DNA from: Thermoflexales bacterium
Lineage (GTDB): Bacteria; Chloroflexota; Anaerolineae; Fen-1058
Reading direction: 5' to 3'
NCBI GenBank assembly: GCA_016931085.1
Contig: JAFGFO010000070.1
Location: 1-19,097, forward strand
Length of the DNA stretch: 19,097 bases
In this document: in pieces, positions 14,118-19,097 of the stretch
Position numbering within the stretch: position 1 is the stretch's first letter
Layout: each line of letters opens with the position of its first letter
Notes under the pieces: model-generated
The model's database searches: none
What the model was told of the DNA's origin: nothing
What the model saw: only the letters and a program-made list of their open reading frames with translations
Translations under genes and position numbers: made by a program

Positions 14118-14477
14118 TCAGCCACGGATAAAGTGCGGCATGTCAAAAGGAATTTCCAGGGCTAGCTCGACAAAGCCGGCATATTCGCCATCGCGATACC
14201 AGGGCGTTTGATAGATCAGCTTTTTGACACCCTTTTTCTCGATCGTGTAAACGTTCGCCTGCCGAGTCTGCATCAATTGTTCCAGCTTGGCGCGCGCCGG
14301 AGCGGGGTGGCAATCGAGCAAGTTGGAGCCGAGCAACTGCTTGCCGCCATCCTCCTCAAACGCCTTGGCGGCTCGCTCGTTCATCTCTAAGATAATCCCC
14401 TCGGCATCGCACACCGTCATGGCAGCCGGGAACTCGTCTACCCAATCGCCATTTCTTAATGGCGCATGGTTTGTCAC
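14118..14477 (-). CDS. Stand-alone PAS-domain protein (119 aa)
   Basis: Nearly the whole protein is one PAS domain: FPAAMTVCDAEGIILEMNERA (about residues 16-36), then LLGSNLLDCHPAPARAKLE and YTIEKKGVKKLIYQTPWYRD, ending GFVELALEIP. It has no output domain and no membrane segment. Small single-PAS proteins of this pattern occur in many anaerobes and have no firmly known function; a ligand or redox-sensing role is inferred from the fold. The GTG start at 14477-14475 overlaps the degV stop codon by one base (TAGTG), so the two are translationally coupled. Confidence 0.8.
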   Translation of the reverse strand: MTNHAPLRNGDWVDEFPAAMTVCDAEGIILEMNERAAKAFEEDGGKQLLGSNLLDCHPAPARAKLEQLMQTRQANVYTIEKKGVKKLIYQTPWYRDGEYAGFVELALEIPFDMPHFIRG

Positions 14478-15346
14478 TAGGGCACCTCGGGATAATCGGC
14501 CAGGGCGGCGTAGGCCACGCCAACCATGCTAGGTCCCGTGTGAGCGCCTAGCACGGGCGACAAGTGGCCCAGCGGCAGCCAGGTACATTCGTAGCGCTGC
14601 CCGACCTGCTCGCGCAGCATGGCCGCCCCTTCAGAATTATCGGCGTGGAGGACTTGGACCCGCAGCGCGCTGCCGGGGGCGTGCTTGCGCATCATGATCT
14701 CGACCAGCCCGGCGACCGCGCGCTTGAAGGTGCGCGCCTGGCCGACCTGCTCGTAAGCGCCGCTGGGTTTCGCCACCCAGATCATGGGCTTGATTTGCAG
14801 GACCGAGGCGATCAAGCCTTTCATGTGGCTGATGCGCCCGCCGTGAATCAGGTACTTGAGGTCATTCAAGGTGTAGATACTCTCACTGGCAGCGGCGACA
14901 CGCCCTGTCAGCTCGACGATTCGCTCTTTCGACCAAGCGGCCTTGAGCGCGCGCGCGGCGGCTCCCACCTGCCAGCCCATGGCGCCCGACAAGGTCTTGG
15001 TGTCGATGATGGTGACGTTCGCCTCCGGCACCATCTCGGCGGCGGCCTTGGCAGCATTGACCGTGCCGCTCAGGCCAGAAGAGATGTGGATGGACAAGAT
15101 ATCGGGGTCCGTGGCTGCCAGTCGCCGGTAGATTGCCGCAAAATCGCCGGCGGCCGGCTGCGAAGTGGTGGGGAACGCGCCGGTCTCGGTCAGTATGCGA
15201 TAAAGCTCCTGGGGTTGAATATCCTCCCCACTCCGGTACGATTTGCCTTGGAGTGTAATGGTGAGTGGGACAACGTGCAGCTCAATTTCAGGCATCTGCT
15301 CGGGTGGCAAGTAAAGGTCCATGCCGCTGTCGGTTACGATTTGCAT
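14477..15346 (-). CDS. degV: DegV-family fatty-acid-binding protein (289 aa)
   Basis: The N-terminal IVTDSGMDLYLPPE, the TSQPAAGDF segment (about 60-68) and the HISSGLSGTVNAAKAAAEMV lipid-carboxylate-binding region (about 87-106) are DegV hallmarks. So are the LKYLIHGGRIS loop and the C-terminal HTGPSMVGVAY. Length matches the family (about 280 aa). DegV-type proteins (FakB in firmicutes) present fatty acids to the kinase FakA; no fakA is visible here. The start is supported by AAAGGA about 10 nt upstream. It leads a coupled pair with the PAS gene, and ubiE follows closely. Confidence 0.92.
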   Translation of the reverse strand: MQIVTDSGMDLYLPPEQMPEIELHVVPLTITLQGKSYRSGEDIQPQELYRILTETGAFPTTSQPAAGDFAAIYRRLAATDPDILSIHISSGLSGTVNAAKAAAEMVPEANVTIIDTKTLSGAMGWQVGAAARALKAAWSKERIVELTGRVAAASESIYTLNDLKYLIHGGRISHMKGLIASVLQIKPMIWVAKPSGAYEQVGQARTFKRAVAGLVEIMMRKHAPGSALRVQVLHADNSEGAAMLREQVGQRYECTWLPLGHLSPVLGAHTGPSMVGVAYAALADYPEVP

Positions 15347-15398
15347 ATGTTTTTCCTTTCATATTTGACTTTGCCATCGGGCATTTTTGAATTTCTCT

Positions 15399-15498
15399 AT
15401 CACGAATGACACGAATTTACGAATTTCACGAATGTTTCTGGTGTTTATCTTACAAATTCGTGTCATCCGCTTCGGAGTCCCTTCGCGGTATTCGTGAT
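15399..15498. repeat. Inverted repeat of the ATTCGTG type, with a nested 23-nt insert
   Basis: The left arm, ATCACGAATGACACGAATTT (15399-15418), has its exact reverse complement on the right, except that the right arm is split. AAATTCGTGTCAT (15454-15466) and ATTCGTGAT (15490-15498) flank a 23-nt segment (15467-15489) that begins CCGC and ends GCGGT. An AT dinucleotide flanks the insert on both sides, so it looks inserted with a 2-bp duplication. Further CACGAAT copies lie between the arms (15425-15433). ATTCGTG-rich dispersed repeats occur in many environmental genomes. Here the repeat fills the 201-nt gap between the DUF4870-like gene and degV and could also act as a transcription terminator. 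Confidence 0.75.
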
Positions 15499-15547
15499 TA
15501 AAAATGTCCACCAGTAAATATTTGACGGTCTCACCAGCTACCAGGCC

Positions 15548-15955
15548 TCACCCCCACCGCCCGATCAGGGGGTAGCGGTACTCGCGTCCCTGCAGGGCTG
15601 CCATCGCCGCGCGCAGGCGAAGGAGCAGCACGGCGGTGATGACCACCAACATGCCGGCCAGGCTGCACAGGGGGAAGCCAAACAGCAACACGGTCAAGGC
15701 GGCCAGAGAAGCATCCGGCTGTTCGGCCAGTGACACGCTGGCGACAATGCCGCCGGCCAAGATGGCCAACAAGATGGCGATCGCGGCGAACATGAGCGCG
15801 TCGAGCAGCATGGATTGGACAGCGTGCAAGCGCACAAAGGCCGAGCGCTGCCGCCAGGTGAGCCACACCGGCAGCGCGGCAAGGACGCCGAGCAGTTGCG
15901 CCAGCCCGGCCAGCTTGTGTTCGTCAGAGCCTGCCTCAGGCATTGGGATGCTCAT
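15548..15955 (-). CDS. DUF4870/Tic20-like small membrane protein (135 aa)
   Basis: The protein has an N-terminal helix (LAGLAQLLGVLAALPVWLTW) and a basic stretch RQRSAFVRLHAVQSM, matching the 'V..HA.QS' pattern of DUF4870-type proteins. Two more apolar helices follow (about 51-74 and 84-110), and it ends YRYPLIGRWG, also typical of the family. The function of the family is unknown. A longer frame upstream of 15955 is not supported, because it would overlap the divergent promoter. ATG 15955 lies exactly where transcription from the strong promoter at 15962-15990 should begin, so the mRNA is probably leaderless. It is divergent from the glycoside-hydrolase-like gene. Confidence 0.8.
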   Translation of the reverse strand: MSIPMPEAGSDEHKLAGLAQLLGVLAALPVWLTWRQRSAFVRLHAVQSMLLDALMFAAIAILLAILAGGIVASVSLAEQPDASLAALTVLLFGFPLCSLAGMLVVITAVLLLRLRAAMAALQGREYRYPLIGRWG

Positions 15956-15961
15956 GTCCCC

Positions 15962-15990
15962 ATTATATGCGAGCCTATAGCGATTGTCAA
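15962..15990 (-). promoter_or_regulatory. Consensus sigma-70-type promoter for the DUF4870-like gene
   Basis: On the minus strand, TTGACA (15990-15985) is followed by a 17-nt spacer and TATAAT (15967-15962), a perfect match to the housekeeping consensus. Six bases (GGGGAC) separate the -10 box from ATG 15955, so the usual +1 falls on the A of the start codon. Confidence 0.85.
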
Positions 15991-15998
15991 CAAGGATA

Positions 15999-16007
15999 TG
16001 ATATAAT
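15999..16007 (+). promoter_or_regulatory. Extended -10 promoter for the glycoside-hydrolase-like gene
   Basis: TGATATAAT at 15999-16007 is an extended -10 element (TG, one base, TATAAT). No good -35 is seen at the right distance, which extended -10 promoters tolerate. ATG 16014 begins after six bases (AGCGTC), so the predicted +1 is the start codon itself. The promoter overlaps the footprint of the divergent promoter at 15962-15990. Confidence 0.7.
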
Positions 16008-16013
16008 AGCGTC

Positions 16014-17123
16014 ATGGTACTATTCAAACACACACGTTTTGACGCGGCCGCCCGCCTGGCGTTGCTGATCATCGTACTGTGGGCCTTCGAGTCGCCGCCC
16101 AGGCTACTCGTCACGCCCGGCCCGCCGCAGACAGTCCACACGAGCAACTCGCTCGTCGGCGTCCACACACGCCTGACCGACGAGGTTGAGACGTGGAAGA
16201 TCCAACGCTCGCTGGCGATGGTGGCCGAGATGGGCGCGCCGTGGATCGTCGAGTTTTTCCCGTGGGCCTACATCGAGCCGGTGCGTGGGCGCTTTACATG
16301 GGGACACGCCGACAAGATCATCCAGCACTCCCGCGCGCAGGGCCTCACGGTCATCGCACGCCTGGGGCTGGTGCCAGCCTGGGCGCGCCCCGATCCCCTC
16401 GATCAGGAAAGCACCTATAACTACCTGGCCCCCGACAGCTATGCCGATTGGGGCGATTTCGTCCACGAGTTCGCGGCGCGCTACGCCGGGCAAGTAGAAC
16501 ACATCATCATCTGGAACGAGCCGAATTTGGCCTTCGAGTGGGGCCTACGCCCGCCCGATCCAGCCGCGTACACCGCCCTGCTCCAGGTCTCTTACGCGCG
16601 CGCCAAGGAAGCCAACCCCAATGTAGTGGTCTTGGCTGGGGCGCTGGCCCCCACGCTCGAGCCGGAAGGCAGCCCGCATGGGCTAAACGATCTGATTTAC
16701 CTTGAGCGCATGTACGAGGCCGGCGCAGGCGACTATTTCGACGCATTGGCCGCCCACAGCTACGGCCTGCAAAACCCGGCGGAACAAGAAGCCGCGCCAG
16801 ATCGTCTTAACTTTCGGCGCGTCGAGCTGCTGCGCCAGGTGATGGAACGCTATGGCGACAGGGACAAGGCGGTGTACATCACCGAGTCGGGCTGGAACGA
16901 CAGCCCACGCTGGATTTATGGCGTGACGCCGGCGCAGCGCGTGCAGTACACCTTGGGCGCTTATGAGTGGGCGCGCCACAATTGGCCGTGGTGCAAGGTG
17001 GTGGCGATCTGGGCCTTTCGCCTGCCCCAGGCCGGGCAAGGCTACCAGGACGGGTTCACCTTCGTCTCGCCCACCTTCCAGCCCAAGCCGATTTACCTGG
17101 AAGTGCAAAAATACACGAGATAA
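16014..17123 (+). CDS. Secreted or anchored glycoside-hydrolase-like TIM-barrel protein (369 aa)
   Basis: An N-terminal apolar helix (about residues 12-25) suggests a signal peptide or anchor. The rest resembles clan-A glycoside hydrolases (GH5/GH39-like). Strand-4 motif HIIIWNEPN places the probable acid/base at Glu169. Strand-7 motif VYITESGWND places the probable nucleophile at Glu291. The early barrel motifs WIVEFFPWAYIEP and GHADKIIQHSRAQGLTVIARLG also fit. The substrate cannot be told. The start at 16014 follows the extended -10 box by six nt, predicting a leaderless message; no ribosome site is present. The gene is divergent from the DUF4870-like gene and is followed by a solute-binding protein after a short tandem repeat. 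Confidence 0.85.
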   Translation: MVLFKHTRFDAAARLALLIIVLWAFESPPRLLVTPGPPQTVHTSNSLVGVHTRLTDEVETWKIQRSLAMVAEMGAPWIVEFFPWAYIEPVRGRFTWGHADKIIQHSRAQGLTVIARLGLVPAWARPDPLDQESTYNYLAPDSYADWGDFVHEFAARYAGQVEHIIIWNEPNLAFEWGLRPPDPAAYTALLQVSYARAKEANPNVVVLAGALAPTLEPEGSPHGLNDLIYLERMYEAGAGDYFDALAAHSYGLQNPAEQEAAPDRLNFRRVELLRQVMERYGDRDKAVYITESGWNDSPRWIYGVTPAQRVQYTLGAYEWARHNWPWCKVVAIWAFRLPQAGQGYQDGFTFVSPTFQPKPIYLEVQKYTR

Positions 17124-17125
17124 GA

Positions 17126-17160
17126 GTTTCAAGTTTCAAGTTTCAAGTTTCAAGTTTCGA
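17126..17160 (+). repeat. Heptanucleotide tandem repeat (GTTTCAA x5)
   Basis: Four perfect copies of GTTTCAA (17126-17153) and a fifth with one change (GTTTCGA, 17154-17160) start two bases after the stop codon of the glycoside-hydrolase-like gene. They run up to ATG 17161. They sit where the start region of the next gene should be. Because the unit is seven bases, each gain or loss changes the reading frame. Confidence 0.85.
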
Positions 17161-17974
17161 ATGGGCGGCCGCCGCGTGTCTCGCGCTGCTGCTGGCCTGG
17201 GATTTCGGGCCGGGGGCGGTCGACCTGGCCCGCCGGGCCTGGAAAGGCCCGCGCCAGGACGTGTGGCAGCAGGTGCAGACAGGCGGCGCCATCCGTTTTG
17301 GGGTGGACTCGAACGATTGGCCGTTCGCGGCGGTGGACGCGGAGGGGCAATTCGTGGGCCTGAACCCAGACTTGGGACGCACCCTGGCCGAGCGCATCGG
17401 GGTGAAGGTTGAATTTGTGCCGGTAGGCTACGATGGCGCTTACGACGCGCTGTACGTGGGGCGCTGTGACAGCTTGATCGGCGTAGTGGAAAACGACCCG
17501 GCCCGCTTGGCTAACTTTATCTATACCGGCGCCTATTTTGACGCCGGACAGGTTGTCATCACCAGGTGCGGCGAGGCATCGAACAGCGAGCGCACGGCGG
17601 CTCGATCGGCTGACTGGGGCGGGAAACGCATCGCGGTCGAGTTGGGCTCGGAGGCCGACGCCGCCGCCCGGCATGTGGCGCGCCGGACGCCAGAGGTGAC
17701 ACTCCTCAGCTACGATTCGCCGGGCGAGGCGTTGGAAGCGCTCAAGAATGGTCAGGCTGATGTGGCGCTGGCCGAGGCGGTCTGGGCACGGCGGGCGGTG
17801 GCCGGGCAGACGGCACTCCGCATCCTGCCCGAGACAGTGCAACCTTACCCACTGGCCTTGGCTACTCGCGCCGATAGCCCGCGCTTGCGCACCGCCCTCA
17901 GCCGCGCCCTGGCGCAATTGGAGAAAGAGGGTAAGCTAGAGGCGATCGTCTCGCGATGGCTGGAAGAGCCGTGA
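17126..17974 (+). CDS. Family-3 solute-binding (amino-acid-binding-like) protein, start unclear or damaged
   Basis: From about 17162 the frame codes for a membrane/signal helix (AAAACLALLLAWDFGPG). A type-3 periplasmic binding fold follows: GAIRFGVDSNDWPF, GLNPDLGRTLAERIGVKVEF, YDALYVGRCDSLIGV, the second-lobe KRIAVELGSEADAAA, LKNGQADVALAEAVWA and a C-terminal SRALAQLEKEGKLEAIVSRW. Such proteins bind small polar solutes or act as sensor modules. No usual start codon exists in this frame between the preceding stop and the helix; the frame passes through the heptamer repeat. ATG 17161 is one base out of frame. GTG 17261 would drop the signal helix. The 5' end may be damaged by a one-base shift or by repeat growth, or there may be a sequencing error. 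The start given is only the repeat edge. Confidence 0.7.
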   Translation, partial: VSSFKFQVSSFEWAAAACLALLLAWDFGPGAVDLARRAWKGPRQDVWQQVQTGGAIRFGVDSNDWPFAAVDAEGQFVGLNPDLGRTLAERIGVKVEFVPVGYDGAYDALYVGRCDSLIGVVENDPARLANFIYTGAYFDAGQVVITRCGEASNSERTAARSADWGGKRIAVELGSEADAAARHVARRTPEVTLLSYDSPGEALEALKNGQADVALAEAVWARRAVAGQTALRILPETVQPYPLALATRADSPRLRTALSRALAQLEKEGKLEAIVSRWLEEP

Positions 17975-18000
17975 AACATCCCTACCGAGTAAAAAAAGAG

Positions 18001-18690
18001 ATGAACCAGATGATCAATCGCTTGCGTCAAATCCATCACTTTCTGTTGAGCCAGTCGGTCTACCCGATCGTATTGTCCACGCTGCTGGCCCTCGGCATCC
18101 TGGCCGGACGTATGTACCTGACCCGCTCGTGGGTCCACAGCCACATGGTGTGGAACCTTGGCCTGGCCTGGGTGCCCTATCTGTGCAGCCTGTGGATGGC
18201 TTCTATTCATCACCGCCACCCCCGGCGTTGGTGGGTCCTGGCGCCGCCTGGCGTGCTGTGGCTAGCCTTTTTCCCGAATGCCCCCTACCTCGTCACCGAC
18301 CTGTGGCACCTATGGGAGCGCCCGCCGGTCCCGCTGTGGTATGACCTCGGGCTGCTGGTAACGTTTGCCTGGACGGGCTGCTTCTTGGCCGTCGCTTCAC
18401 TGCGCACGGTGCAAACACAGGTCAAGGCTTTCCTGGGCTGGGCCGCCAGTTGGGTCTTTGCGGCGGGCACGATTGGGCTGAGTGGGCTGGGCATCTACCT
18501 GGGGCGCTTTCTACGTTGGAATAGTTGGGACCTGGCGCTGCGCCCGCGCAGTGTGGTGGCCGACGTGCTGCCGTGGCTGACCGACCCACTCAGCCACCGG
18601 CAGCCCTACGGCGTGACGGTGATGTTTGCCGCCTTGTTGTTGGTGTGCTATCTGATGTTTGTGTCCGCCCAGCACCACGAGCGCACCTAG
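18001..18690 (+). CDS. DUF1361 membrane protein (229 aa)
   Basis: Six apolar helices are visible: VYPIVLSTLLALGILAG, WNLGLAWVPYLCSLWMA, VLAPPGVLWLAFFPNAPYLV, LGLLVTFAWTGCFLAVASL, AASWVFAAGTIGLSGLGIYL and VTVMFAALLLVCYLMFV. The FFPNAPYLVTDLWHL segment is the recognisable DUF1361 signature, and the conserved ends around GRFLRWNSWD also fit. The function of the family is unknown. ATG 18001 is preferred (MNQMINRL, after AAAAAAAGAG). ATG 17956 would overlap the preceding gene by 19 nt and lacks a ribosome site. ATG 18010 is a further option. It probably shares a transcript with the solute-binding gene 26 nt upstream. Confidence 0.8.
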   Translation: MNQMINRLRQIHHFLLSQSVYPIVLSTLLALGILAGRMYLTRSWVHSHMVWNLGLAWVPYLCSLWMASIHHRHPRRWWVLAPPGVLWLAFFPNAPYLVTDLWHLWERPPVPLWYDLGLLVTFAWTGCFLAVASLRTVQTQVKAFLGWAASWVFAAGTIGLSGLGIYLGRFLRWNSWDLALRPRSVVADVLPWLTDPLSHRQPYGVTVMFAALLLVCYLMFVSAQHHERT

Positions 18691-18691
18691 C

Positions 18692-18720
18692 TTGACAGAC
18701 GGGGCGAAGGGGTGTATTGT
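18692..18720 (+). promoter_or_regulatory. Promoter for the pseudouridine synthase gene
   Basis: TTGACA (18692-18697), a 17-nt spacer and TATTGT (18715-18720) form a good sigma-70-type promoter. It begins right after the stop codon of the DUF1361 gene. Six bases (TTCTAT) separate it from ATG 18727, so the predicted transcript begins at the start codon. Confidence 0.8.
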
Positions 18721-18726
18721 TTCTAT

Positions 18727-19097
18727 ATGGCAAAACGCAACGATCAACCAGCAGACAAGCAGCGTCTGCAAAAAATTTTGGCAGCGGCTGGTCACGGCAG
18801 CCGCCGCGCCTGCGAAGAGCTTGTCCGCCAGGGCCGGGTGAGCGTCAACGGCCGGGTGGCGCACCTGGGCGACAGCGCCGACCCGACCCGCGACACGATC
18901 GTCGTGGATGGCGCGCGCTACGTCCGCCCCAAGCAAGAGCACAGCTATATCGCGTTGTACAAACCGATCAATATCATCTGCACTATAGCCGATGAATTGG
19001 GCCGCCGGACGGTGCGCGACCTGGTGGCCGTCGAGGGGCAACTGGTCCCGGCCGGGCGCCTCGACGCCGACAGCGAGGGCCTGGTGCTGCTTACCGA
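18727..19097 (+). CDS. RsuA/RluB-family pseudouridine synthase, 5' part (runs off the window)
   Basis: The visible 123 residues show an N-terminal S4 RNA-binding domain (QRLQKILAAAGHGSRRACEE, then GRVSVNGRVAHLG). The start of the catalytic domain follows, with ALYKPINIICT and the catalytic-aspartate motif GRLDADSEGLVLLT. This order is characteristic of enzymes that isomerise uridine in ribosomal RNA (RsuA, RluB, RluE, RluF). Which site is modified cannot be told from this part. The frame is open to the window end. ATG 18727 sits six nt after the -10 box, with no Shine-Dalgarno sequence, so a leaderless message is predicted. Confidence 0.9.
   Translation, partial: MAKRNDQPADKQRLQKILAAAGHGSRRACEELVRQGRVSVNGRVAHLGDSADPTRDTIVVDGARYVRPKQEHSYIALYKPINIICTIADELGRRTVRDLVAVEGQLVPAGRLDADSEGLVLLT

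Noticed and set aside
13325..14131. Plus-strand open frame of 268 codons opposite ubiE
   Set aside because: The minus strand has all UbiE motifs. The plus-strand translation is rich in His/Gln/Arg without family features.
16967..17125. N-terminal extension of the solute-binding protein back to GTG 16967
   Set aside because: It would overlap the 3' end of the glycoside-hydrolase-like gene in another frame and gives a sequence unlike any signal peptide.
17126..17160. CRISPR or attachment-site repeat
   Set aside because: It is a simple 7-bp tandem repeat without spacers and with no recombinase gene nearby.
17161..17412. Separate small protein from ATG 17161
   Set aside because: This frame gives an Arg/Gly/Pro-rich product with no features, whereas the neighbouring frame encodes a clear binding-protein fold.

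Overview
The window reads as a high-GC bacterial chromosome carrying an integrated mobile element. The left third (1 to about 6940) is the element. The rest (about 6941 to 19097) is host chromosome. The host genes (a UbiE/MenG-type methyltransferase, DegV, a double-propeller sensor kinase, a DUF1361 membrane protein, Ala/Thr-rich stalk proteins in the element) fit a member of the Chloroflexota, perhaps an Anaerolineae-like lineage. That placement is an impression from gene content and style, not a search result.

Element, 1-6940, all genes on +. A structured leader with three hairpins (149-249) precedes a tightly coupled operon starting at 282. It encodes an unknown 194 aa protein, a four-helix membrane protein with a C-terminal winged helix, a zinc-ribbon protein, a HELAH metallopeptidase-like protein, two membrane 'stalk' proteins that share a C-terminal motif, and an FtsK/SpoIIIE-family DNA translocase without membrane helices. 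Consecutive genes overlap by 1-14 nt. Five 9-bp direct repeats then precede a large serine recombinase. The recombinase ends exactly where the element meets a truncated surE, so the right attachment junction is visible at about 6928-6960. The left end of the element, the rest of surE, and any replication gene lie outside the window. The simplest reading is an integrative element that uses an FtsK-type pump, analogous to actinomycete integrative conjugative elements. No relaxase or type IV secretion gene is visible.

Host, minus strand, 6941-15955. In transcription order these are a DUF4870-like membrane protein, then DegV, a stand-alone PAS protein and UbiE/MenG. These are followed by a 1229 aa two-propeller sensor histidine kinase, a response-regulator remnant left by a deletion, a second REC-PAS-GAF-histidine kinase, and the 5' part of surE.

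Host, plus strand, 16014-19097. These are a glycoside-hydrolase-like TIM-barrel protein, a family-3 periplasmic solute-binding protein whose start appears damaged next to a heptanucleotide repeat, a DUF1361 membrane protein, and the beginning of an RsuA/RluB-type pseudouridine synthase. Three host genes (15955 on -, 16014 and 18727 on +) have promoter-like sequences whose -10 box ends exactly 6 nt before the ATG. This predicts leaderless mRNAs. The element genes and several other host genes instead show Shine-Dalgarno sequences.
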